6,148 nt of DNA from M3007 sp964392655. Lineage in GTDB: Bacteria > Bacteroidota > Bacteroidia > Chitinophagales > Saprospiraceae. The stretch spans positions 1-6,148 of the forward strand of contig CAYMQY010000243.1 in the NCBI GenBank assembly GCA_964392655.1, in the 5' to 3' direction. A program made the position numbers and the translations under genes. The notes beneath the pieces were generated by a model, which did not search any database, was not told the origin of the DNA, and was given only the letters and a program-made list of their open reading frames with translations. Positions 1 to 5,525 of the stretch are shown here, one piece after another (positions within the stretch are counted from its first letter, which is position 1; each line of letters begins with the position of its first letter).

Positions 1-55
1 CCGTAAGGACACTACCCCCTCAAAGTAGCGCGTCTACCAATTCCGCCACGTGGCC
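1..55 (-). tRNA. tRNA-Leu, anticodon GAG (3' part beyond window edge)
   Basis: Read on the minus strand from position 55, the sequence gives a 7-nt acceptor 5' strand (GGCCACG), TG at positions 8-9, and a D arm with GCG pairing to CGC around an AATTGGTAGA loop. The anticodon stem is CTACT (28-24) with GGTAG (16-12), which includes one T-G wobble. The 7-nt loop TTGAGGG puts anticodon GAG at 21-19, which decodes leucine CUC/CUU. After the anticodon stem, the sequence TGTCCTTACGG looks like the start of the long class II variable arm expected for tRNA-Leu. The rest of the variable arm, the T arm and the acceptor 3' strand lie left of the window, so acceptor pairing cannot be checked. Confidence 0.93.
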
Positions 56-86
56 TGGTGACAGGGGCTTTTTTCAAAAGCGGCGG

Positions 87-116
87 CAAAGATACGCGCA
101 GCATCTAAAATTCAAA
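87..116 (-). promoter_or_regulatory. Bacteroidota-type promoter of tRNA-Leu
   Basis: On the minus strand, TTTG (116-113) is followed after 18 nt by TATCTTTG (94-87). This is a full match to the Bacteroidota housekeeping sigma-factor consensus TTTG...TAnnTTTG with near-ideal spacing. Transcription would start near position 80, giving a leader of about 25 nt before the mature tRNA 5' end at 55. The motif lies in the 106-bp gap between the regulator stop codon and the tRNA, so the tRNA need not depend on read-through. I see no convincing terminator hairpin for the regulator gene in the same gap. Confidence 0.75.
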
Positions 117-161
117 ACCTGAACGAAATTGTTTTTCAACGATGATTCGAGGTGCGGTGTG

Positions 162-1007
162 CTACCGATCGGCTTGCCTGCGCCATTGTCCCGGCGACAC
201 CCCCTTTTTCTTGAGAAAAACCCGGTTGAAATATGCCAGATTTTCAAAACCACTTGCTGCCGCTACTGTGCTCACGGGTTTGTCCAGATCAAGGAGCAAG
301 GCGCAGGCATGGGCAATGCGTGCCTCATTGACATAGTCGGAGAAGGTCTTGCCTGTAGCCCGTTTGAAAAACTTGCAAAACGCGCTTACCGATAAATGCG
401 CCCGACAGGCGGCCTCTCTGAGCGTGATCCCTTTAGCAAAATCTTCCTGAACATAGCTGAAAACCCGATGCAGGCGCTGTTCGTTGCGGGCCTCCGCCAA
501 CGGCAAAAAATGCGCTGAAGCAAGCGGTATAGCCTCCTCAACGGCAAGTAAATCAAGCAGCAACAACAAATGCGCGACAGCCTGAATGCCATTGGCCCGG
601 CGCACTTGATCAAAGTGGCCCTGTATGTGGTTGCCGACTGCCCTGAAGTGCAAGCCTGCAGCCGACCGCCCAAGTAAACGTTTCAGCGGTTCAAACCCGG
701 GCATAGCCAATAGCGGCTCGAAAACGGTACCCGAAAATTTCAGCACGACGGCTACACAATCTCCGTCGTTCCGGCTGTCGCTAACCCAGGTATGCGGCAA
801 ATTCGGGCCGAGCAACACAAGGTCGCCAGAACCAAACGCCTCCTGGCTGTCGCCAACCAGGCGAATGCCCCGACCGCTAACGATATATGTCAGTTCGAAT
901 TCGGGATGATAATGCCAGTAAAACTCAAAAAACGGTACTGCCACTTCGTAGCATTGTACAGGCAGTGGCTCCACTGCCTGCTGCGGAGGTTCGCGCCTGG
1001 GTTTCAT
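162..1007 (-). CDS. AraC-family transcriptional regulator with N-terminal cupin sensor domain
   Basis: A 281-residue protein with the usual two-part AraC layout. Residues about 18-92 form a cupin-like sensor: WHYHPEFELTYIVSG (31-45) is the His-containing strand, and GDLVLLGPNLPHTW (61-74) is the second cupin motif. Residues about 180-278 are the DNA-binding domain with two helix-turn-helix units, ITLREAACRAHLSVSAFCK (194-212) and the region 243-276. The second unit contains the family signature of VAAASGF followed by YFNRVFLKKKGVSP and QWR. Length is typical of the family. The ATG at 1007 begins just before the cupin domain and has no Shine-Dalgarno sequence, as is usual in this phylum. The gene is divergent from the dioxygenase-GH92 operon across 122 bp, the classical position of a local activator. 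The ligand is unknown; a sugar or glycan product is an inference from the neighbouring GH92 gene. Confidence 0.93.
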   Translation of the reverse strand: MKPRREPPQQAVEPLPVQCYEVAVPFFEFYWHYHPEFELTYIVSGRGIRLVGDSQEAFGSGDLVLLGPNLPHTWVSDSRNDGDCVAVVLKFSGTVFEPLLAMPGFEPLKRLLGRSAAGLHFRAVGNHIQGHFDQVRRANGIQAVAHLLLLLDLLAVEEAIPLASAHFLPLAEARNEQRLHRVFSYVQEDFAKGITLREAACRAHLSVSAFCKFFKRATGKTFSDYVNEARIAHACALLLDLDKPVSTVAAASGFENLAYFNRVFLKKKGVSPGQWRRQADR

Positions 1008-1038
1008 ATCATGTTGTTTTCATTTTAAAAAAACAGGA

Positions 1039-1046
1039 CAAAAATA
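1039..1046 (-). promoter_or_regulatory. Putative -7 element of the AraC-type regulator gene
   Basis: On the minus strand TATTTTTG (1046-1039) matches the Bacteroidota -7 consensus TAnnTTTG exactly. The upstream -33 position is poor: only a TTTT run at 1066-1063, 16 nt away, is present. Predicted transcription would begin near 1032, giving a 5' leader of about 25 nt before the ATG at 1007. The weak -33 box would fit modest or regulated expression. Short motifs of this kind arise by chance in A/T-rich intergenic DNA, so confidence is moderate. Confidence 0.5.
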
Positions 1047-1067
1047 GACAATATAGTATCGGAAAAT

Positions 1068-1104
1068 GATTTTTGGGTGCAATCCTGGACAGGCCGGCTG
1101 CCAG
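1068..1104 (+). promoter_or_regulatory. Control region of the dioxygenase-GH92 operon: weak -7-like box and downstream dyad
   Basis: GATTTTTG at 1068-1075 differs from the TAnnTTTG consensus by its first base only, but no TTTG lies at the -33 distance. A poor core promoter would suit activation by the divergent AraC-type protein. If it is used, transcription starts near 1082. Just downstream is a dyad: CTGG (1085-1088) pairs with CCAG (1101-1104) and CAG (1090-1092) with CTG (1098-1100), with A1089 bulged and a GCCGG loop. This could be an operator half-site pair or a small 5'-leader hairpin. The remaining leader to the ATG at 1130 is A/T-rich and lacks a Shine-Dalgarno sequence. Confidence 0.35.
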
Positions 1105-1129
1105 ACCTTTGCCCTGAAAATTATAAAAA

Positions 1130-1963
1130 ATGAAACAGGACATTCCCGCAGCCGTCAGGGCCGAACTCAGCAACCCGTATCCGCTCACCGAAGAGCAACT
1201 GTATTTTTACCGGGAAAACCGCTTCATCAAACTCAAACAGGTTCTTTCGGAAGCGGCCATCAGTTTTTTCAACTGCTGTATCAGCCGAAAAGTAGCCGAA
1301 ATGCACACCGATACCACCGCACTCGCCGAGCGAACGACATATGGCAAGGCTTTTTTGCAACTGTTCAACCTGTGGCGCCACGACCCGGATATCCGTGAAC
1401 TGGTCTTTTCAAAACGCCTCGCGCAAATCGCTGCCGATTTGATGCAAACTGCCGGAGTGCGGCTCTACCACGACCAGGCGCTGTTCAAGGAAGCGGGCGG
1501 CGGCATCACGCCCTGGCATGCCGACCAGTTTTACTGGCCACTCGAAACGGACCGAACCGTGACTGCCTGGATTCCGTTGCAGCATACGCCCCTGGAAATG
1601 GGGCCACTCGAATTCAGCGCCGGCAGTCACCGGATCGTTGCCGGACGCGAGTTGGCCATCAGCGACGAAAGCGAACAAAAAATAGGGGAAAAACTCCGGG
1701 TAACGGACTTTGCCCACATCGTGGAGCCGTTTGATGCCGGCGAGGTCAGTTTTCACTCCGGCTGGGTTTTCCACCGTGCCGGAGCCAATACAACCGACCA
1801 GATACGCAAAGTGATGACCGTGATTTACATGGATAAAGACATGACCCTGAAAACTCCTGAAAACGACAGCCAGCGCAACGACTGGAACACCTGGTGCCCG
1901 GGAGCACAAGTCGGGTCGGTCATTGATACCCCTCTGAACCCCGTACTTTTTTCGCGCGTATGA
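1130..1963 (+). CDS. PhyH-family (phytanoyl-CoA dioxygenase-like) Fe(II)/2-oxoglutarate oxygenase
   Basis: A 277-residue cytoplasmic protein without signal peptide or membrane segments. It begins with a helical LTEEQLYFYRENRFIKL stretch (19-35), typical of PhyH proteins. The double-stranded beta-helix core carries the iron ligands: His130 and Asp132 in PWHADQFYW (HxD), and the distal His215 in FHRAGANTT. Arg226, eleven residues later, is the expected anchor for the 2-oxoglutarate carboxylate. The segment around His114 (RLYHDQALFKEAGG) and GPLEFSAGSHR (158-168) are also family-typical. The expected reaction is hydroxylation or another oxidation coupled to decarboxylation of 2-oxoglutarate. The substrate cannot be read from the sequence, and the family name should not be taken to mean phytanoyl-CoA. 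The stop TGA overlaps the ATG of the GH92 gene (ATGA at 1960-1963), indicating one operon with probable translational coupling. It starts 122 bp from the divergent AraC-type regulator. Confidence 0.9.
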   Translation: MKQDIPAAVRAELSNPYPLTEEQLYFYRENRFIKLKQVLSEAAISFFNCCISRKVAEMHTDTTALAERTTYGKAFLQLFNLWRHDPDIRELVFSKRLAQIAADLMQTAGVRLYHDQALFKEAGGGITPWHADQFYWPLETDRTVTAWIPLQHTPLEMGPLEFSAGSHRIVAGRELAISDESEQKIGEKLRVTDFAHIVEPFDAGEVSFHSGWVFHRAGANTTDQIRKVMTVIYMDKDMTLKTPENDSQRNDWNTWCPGAQVGSVIDTPLNPVLFSRV

Positions 1964-4131
1964 CCAAGAAAGTTGTTTTCCTCCTATTCGTTTTCCGGCT
2001 TGCTCTGTGGCCCGACCTCGGCGCCCAGAACACCCGCTTCGTACACGTATTTCTCGGCACGGACGGCACCGGACACACATTTCCCGGCCCTTCGATGCCC
2101 TTCGGCATGGTGCAGCCATCGCCTGACACCCGCGACGAAGGCTGGTCGCACACCAGCGGATACCAGTTTCGGGACACTACTGTTTTGGGATTTTCCCAAT
2201 CCCACCTGAGCGGAACGGGCATCGGCGAAATGGGCGACGTGCTGCTGCTCCCTTTTGCCGAAACTCCGGATGCGGGCCTGAAAAACCGCATAGACAAAAA
2301 CACCGAAACCGCCCGGCCGGGATACTACACTGTGACCAAAAAAGACGGGGTGCGCGTAGAACTGACGGCTTCCGAACGAGTGGCCATGCACCGCTACACC
2401 TTCTCGGGAAAAAAGGCGCTGGTGCTGGCCGACTTTCAGCACGGTATTCGTTTTCTGACCGACAGCCTCGTGCTCGAAAGCGATGTCAAACTGGAAGATG
2501 CCCACACGATCTCCGGTTGGTGCCACACCAAAAACTGGGTGGAACGCCGGTACTTTTTTGTTGTGCAATTTGACCGGCCCTGGGTTCAGGCCGACATCCT
2601 GCCCAAAGGAAAAAAGGAAAACGCGCCCCGGTATGTGTTGCAGTTCGATTTACCCAAGTCGCGGATATTGCACGTAAAAACAGCCCTCTCGACGGTGGAA
2701 GTAGCGGGCGCAAAACGAAATCTGCAAGCGGAAGTGCCGCACTGGAACTTTGACAAAGTGCAGAAAAACGCCGAACGAGCCTGGGCCAGGCACCTCGACC
2801 GCATCCGGATCGAAGCCCCCGAGCAGCAGAAAACAATTTTTTACACCGCCCTGTACCACTTGCTGCTTCAGCCCTCGAACATCGCCGACGTGGATGGCCG
2901 GTACCGCGGCCCCGACAACCGGATTGCCCGGGCGCCAAACAACGAGTACTACTCCACCCTGTCCATTTGGGACATATACCGGGCGGCATTCCCGCTCTTG
3001 CAAATCGTAGCGCCGGAACGGGTGGACGGCATTGCCCGGACGCTGCTGATCCACCACCGTGCCGCCGGCTTTTTACCGATCTGGACGGCCTGGGGACAGG
3101 ACAACTACTGCATGATCGGCAACCACGCCATACCCATGCTTGCATCCGCCGCCCGCAACGGGTTCGCCGGCTTCGACCACCACGAAGCGCTGCGCGTAAT
3201 GGTCGAGACATCTACCCGCAGCCACATCAACTCCGACTGGGAACTGTACAACCAATACGGCTACTATCCTTTCGACCGGCTGGACAACGAAGCCGTATCG
3301 CGCACACTCGAAAGCGGATACGACGACTGGTGCGTAGCCGATATGGCCGCCTTGTCGGGCGACACGGCCACGGAACGAGTTTTCCGCCGCCGGGCCGGTT
3401 TTTACAAAAATCTGTTTGATCCCGAAACCCGGCTTTTTCGGGGGAAAAACACGGCCGGGCAGTTTCGTTCGCCTTTCGACCCGCTCGCCGCCACCTCACC
3501 GATGAACAATCCGGGCGACTACACCGAGGCCAATGCCTGGCAATACTTTTGGACACCGGCCCAGCACGACCTTCCGGGGGTGGCCGACCTGCTCGGCGGC
3601 AAACCGGGACTGACCCGGCACCTCGATACGTTTTTTAGCCGGGAGGCCAAAAGTGCCGACAAGTTCCTCGGACAGGAAGCCATGATCGGGCAATACGCCC
3701 ACGGGAACGAGCCGAGCCATCACGTTGCCTGGTTGTATGCGTTTTCGGATACCCCGCAAACAGGACACCGGCTGCTGCGCCGGATTGTTCGGGAGTTCCA
3801 CAACGACAGCCCCGACGGCATGATCGGCAACGACGACTGCGGGCAAATGTCTGCGTGGTATATTTTCGCTTGTCTGGGGTTTTACCCGGTCAATCCGGCA
3901 TCCGGCAATTTTGTTTTGGCCGCGCCGCAAGTGGAGAAAGCAAGTATCCGATTGTCCAACGGGAAGCAATTCGAGGTGACGGCCAAACACTTCTCGGACC
4001 AAAACATACTCAGCCGTCAGGTTTGGCTGAACGGGGTTTTGTGGACAAAACCACAGATCGGTTTTCGGGAAATTATGGCCGGCGGCAAACTGATGTATGA
4101 AATGGGCGAAGAATTTCCAAAGCCACGATAG
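1960..4131 (+). CDS. Exported glycoside hydrolase family 92 (alpha-mannosidase type)
   Basis: A 723-residue protein of normal GH92 length. Residues 1-22 look like a signal peptide: lysines at 3-4, hydrophobic VVFLLFVF, then a likely cut after LGA. No lipobox cysteine is present, so it is probably periplasmic or secreted. The N-terminal beta-sandwich domain contains GTDGTGHTFPGPSMPFGMVQ (33-52) and GFSQSHLSGTGIGEMGD (77-93). The (alpha/alpha)6 domain carries SIWDIYRAAFPL (335-346), WGQDNYCMIGNHA (378-390), SGYDDWCVADMA (452-463), YTEANAWQYFW (521-531), GNEPSHH (582-588) and GNDDCGQMSAWY (623-634). GH92 enzymes are calcium-dependent inverting exo-alpha-mannosidases. By position, Glu523 is the likely acid and Asp625/Asp626 hold the likely base; this assignment is from memory of the family. 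Linkage specificity (1,2, 1,3 or other) cannot be called. The start overlaps the dioxygenase stop by ATGA. No SusC/SusD partners are visible. Confidence 0.95.
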   Translation: MTKKVVFLLFVFRLALWPDLGAQNTRFVHVFLGTDGTGHTFPGPSMPFGMVQPSPDTRDEGWSHTSGYQFRDTTVLGFSQSHLSGTGIGEMGDVLLLPFAETPDAGLKNRIDKNTETARPGYYTVTKKDGVRVELTASERVAMHRYTFSGKKALVLADFQHGIRFLTDSLVLESDVKLEDAHTISGWCHTKNWVERRYFFVVQFDRPWVQADILPKGKKENAPRYVLQFDLPKSRILHVKTALSTVEVAGAKRNLQAEVPHWNFDKVQKNAERAWARHLDRIRIEAPEQQKTIFYTALYHLLLQPSNIADVDGRYRGPDNRIARAPNNEYYSTLSIWDIYRAAFPLLQIVAPERVDGIARTLLIHHRAAGFLPIWTAWGQDNYCMIGNHAIPMLASAARNGFAGFDHHEALRVMVETSTRSHINSDWELYNQYGYYPFDRLDNEAVSRTLESGYDDWCVADMAALSGDTATERVFRRRAGFYKNLFDPETRLFRGKNTAGQFRSPFDPLAATSPMNNPGDYTEANAWQYFWTPAQHDLPGVADLLGGKPGLTRHLDTFFSREAKSADKFLGQEAMIGQYAHGNEPSHHVAWLYAFSDTPQTGHRLLRRIVREFHNDSPDGMIGNDDCGQMSAWYIFACLGFYPVNPASGNFVLAAPQVEKASIRLSNGKQFEVTAKHFSDQNILSRQVWLNGVLWTKPQIGFREIMAGGKLMYEMGEEFPKPR

Positions 4132-4140
4132 CCTGCGTAC

Positions 4141-5346
4141 CTAAACGCGCGTCCGGTCAGGCAAATCAGGAAACCGGTCGGCGTGCGGTCGTTTCAACAA
4201 GTAAAAAAATCCGATCAGGCTCAGCGCCGCCGCGGCGTGAAACACCGCCGGCATCCGCTCAAAATGGTCGGCGAAGTACCAGCCCGACAAGGCGGCAGCC
4301 ACACCGATGGCAATTTCCAGCGCAATGTACATGGTAGCCATGGAGCGTCCGCGGCGTTGCGGGTCGCCGAGATCCACCGTCCAGGCATTGATGGCGGGAG
4401 CGAAAATGCCGTTGCCGAGGCCGAACAGGATGGATGAGAAGTACAGCATGGCCGGTGTCGTTGTGTTGGCAAATGCGATCATGGCTACAGCGATCACGAG
4501 CGCCGACACCCGGAGCACCGGTTCGCGTCCGCGTTGGTCGGAGATTTTCCCGGCAAACAAGCGCGTGGAAATGCTGGCCGCGGTGAAGAGCATGAACACC
4601 GTGCCGCGATTGCCCACTCCCACATGGTCGGTCAGGTCGGGCGCAAGGGTCAGGATGACGCCGTAACTGCCGTAACACAGGAGCATCAGCACGGCTGCGG
4701 GCAACGCCTGCGGGTCGTAAATGTCGTCTTTCGTGACGCGCAGCAGGCTGAGCCGAAACTTCTGTTTTTCCGGCAAGGTCTCTTTCAGGTTTGCCATGAC
4801 CACCATGGACAAAGCCGCGAGCACCGCCGAGGCGTAAAACACGGAATCGAGCGACCATACCTGCGCCATCCAACTGCCGATGGGCGGCGAGGACGATACC
4901 CCGATGCTGAAACAAATGCCGAGTATGCCCATCGCTTCGCCGCGCCGGTGCATCGGCACGATGTCGGCCACATAAGCCGAAGTGCCCGTGGGTTTGAAGC
5001 CCGTGGAAAATCCGTGAAAAAAGCGCAGGGTCAGAAATCCGCTCACAAAGGCCAGCGGCGGATACAGCACCCCGCACACCACACAGGCGAACACCCCGAT
5101 GTACATGACCGGCATTCGCCCGATGGTGTCGGCCAACTTGCCGCTGAACGGTCGCGAAACACCCGCTGTGATGGTAAACAGCGCGATGATGAGGCCCTTG
5201 TACTCTGCGCCGCCCAGCGACGACAGGTACGCCGGCAACTCGGGAATCATCATGTTGAAACTGGCGGCAAACAAGCCGTGCGAGAGGCACAGGAGCAAAA
5301 ATGCCGGCGTGTACAGCGGGGTGTCGGCGGAAACGGTGGGGTGCAT
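4141..5346 (-). CDS. Major facilitator superfamily transporter, 12 TM
   Basis: A 401-residue inner-membrane carrier when started at the ATG at 5346. The frame also offers an ATG at 5400 (419 residues). I prefer 5346 because it puts a short polar tail directly before TM1, and because a promoter-like motif lies between the two ATGs. Numbering from 5346, twelve hydrophobic segments form two halves split by a polar loop at about 187-216. MFS motif A occurs in both halves, GKLADTIGRMP (69-79) and GKISDQRGREP (266-276). A motif-B-like LRFFHGFSTGF with Arg108 lies in TM4, a feature common in proton-coupled exporters. The substrate is unknown. The gene converges on GH92 with 9 bp between stop codons, so it is not in the same operon. 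It could export or import a sugar or be a drug-type exporter. Confidence 0.9.
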   Translation of the reverse strand: MHPTVSADTPLYTPAFLLLCLSHGLFAASFNMMIPELPAYLSSLGGAEYKGLIIALFTITAGVSRPFSGKLADTIGRMPVMYIGVFACVVCGVLYPPLAFVSGFLTLRFFHGFSTGFKPTGTSAYVADIVPMHRRGEAMGILGICFSIGVSSSPPIGSWMAQVWSLDSVFYASAVLAALSMVVMANLKETLPEKQKFRLSLLRVTKDDIYDPQALPAAVLMLLCYGSYGVILTLAPDLTDHVGVGNRGTVFMLFTAASISTRLFAGKISDQRGREPVLRVSALVIAVAMIAFANTTTPAMLYFSSILFGLGNGIFAPAINAWTVDLGDPQRRGRSMATMYIALEIAIGVAAALSGWYFADHFERMPAVFHAAAALSLIGFFYLLKRPHADRFPDLPDRTRV

Positions 5347-5361
5347 GGGAAAAAATGTGCG

Positions 5362-5389
5362 CGAAGTTACGGCAGCGAGCGTGTTCAAA
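5362..5389 (-). promoter_or_regulatory. Possible promoter of the MFS transporter gene
   Basis: On the minus strand, TTTG (5389-5386) is followed after 16 nt by TAACTTCG (5369-5362), one mismatch from TAnnTTTG. The spacer is two nucleotides shorter than that of the tRNA-Leu promoter in this window. Transcription would begin about ten bases before the ATG at 5346, a very short leader. If real, it excludes the upstream ATG at 5400 as the start. The match is imperfect and could be chance. Confidence 0.3.
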
Positions 5390-5406
5390 AACCGTATCAA
5401 ACCGAG

Positions 5407-5465
5407 AAATACGCTGCGTCAAACTCCGCGCCTCCGCGTCTCCGCGGTGAAAAACACGCTACGTC
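5407..5465. repeat. Intergenic repeat: three CTCCGCG units flanked by direct repeats
   Basis: CTCCGCG occurs three times in tandem with an 8-bp period (5424-5430, 5432-5438, 5440-5446), followed by GTGAAAAA. The block is bracketed by 14-bp direct repeats, AAATACGCTGCGTC (5407-5420) and AAACACGCTACGTC (5452-5465), which agree at 12 of 14 positions. The inner sequence resembles short dispersed intergenic repeats (CTCCGCGTCTCCGCGGTGAAA-like) that I recall from several environmental bacterial genomes; that resemblance is from memory. It lies upstream of the MFS gene and has no coding signal. Confidence 0.6.
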
Positions 5466-5524
5466 CCCCCTCCCATTTGGGGGAGAGCCTGTCCCGTACT
5501 TTGGTCGGGAGGCCGGGGGTGGGG
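5465..5524. repeat. GC-rich palindromic (REP-like) element, possible terminator of the surface-protein gene
   Basis: An outer stem pairs CCCCCCTCCC (5465-5474) with GGGGGTGGGG (5515-5524), 9 of 10 positions counting one G-T. Inside, GCC (5487-5489) and TCCCG (5492-5496) pair with CGGGA (5506-5510) and GGC (5511-5513) around a TACTTTGGT loop, with TG bulged. CTCCC (5470-5474) can alternatively pair with GGGAG (5481-5485). The element starts one base after the stop codon of the minus-strand surface-protein gene. There is no T-run on either side, so a classical intrinsic terminator is not supported. The layout resembles short palindromic intergenic repeats seen in many Bacteroidota. Confidence 0.6.
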
Positions 5525-5525
5525 T

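Noticed and set aside
1409..2119. Minus-strand open frame antisense to the oxygenase and the GH92 start
   Set aside because: The plus strand carries intact HxD...H motifs and a signal peptide across the same bases; the antisense product shows no recognisable features.
2486..3211. Minus-strand open frame of 241 codons within GH92
   Set aside because: The product is Arg/Cys/Ser-rich low-complexity sequence opposite conserved GH92 motifs.
1130..4131. Classical polysaccharide utilisation locus
   Set aside because: No SusC/SusD pair, hybrid two-component sensor or additional glycosidase is present in the window.
5347..5400. N-terminal extension of the MFS protein from the ATG at 5400
   Set aside because: The extra 18 residues add nothing to the transporter fold and overlap a promoter-like motif; the ATG at 5346 fits better, though this is not proven.
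4259..5422. Minus-strand open frame of 387 codons overlapping the MFS gene in another frame
   Set aside because: Its product is Arg/His-rich without hydrophobic segments or motifs, whereas the overlapping frame gives twelve TM segments and two copies of MFS motif A.
5424..5447. CRISPR array suggested by three short tandem repeats
   Set aside because: The units are 8 bp with no spacers; the size and spacing are wrong for CRISPR.
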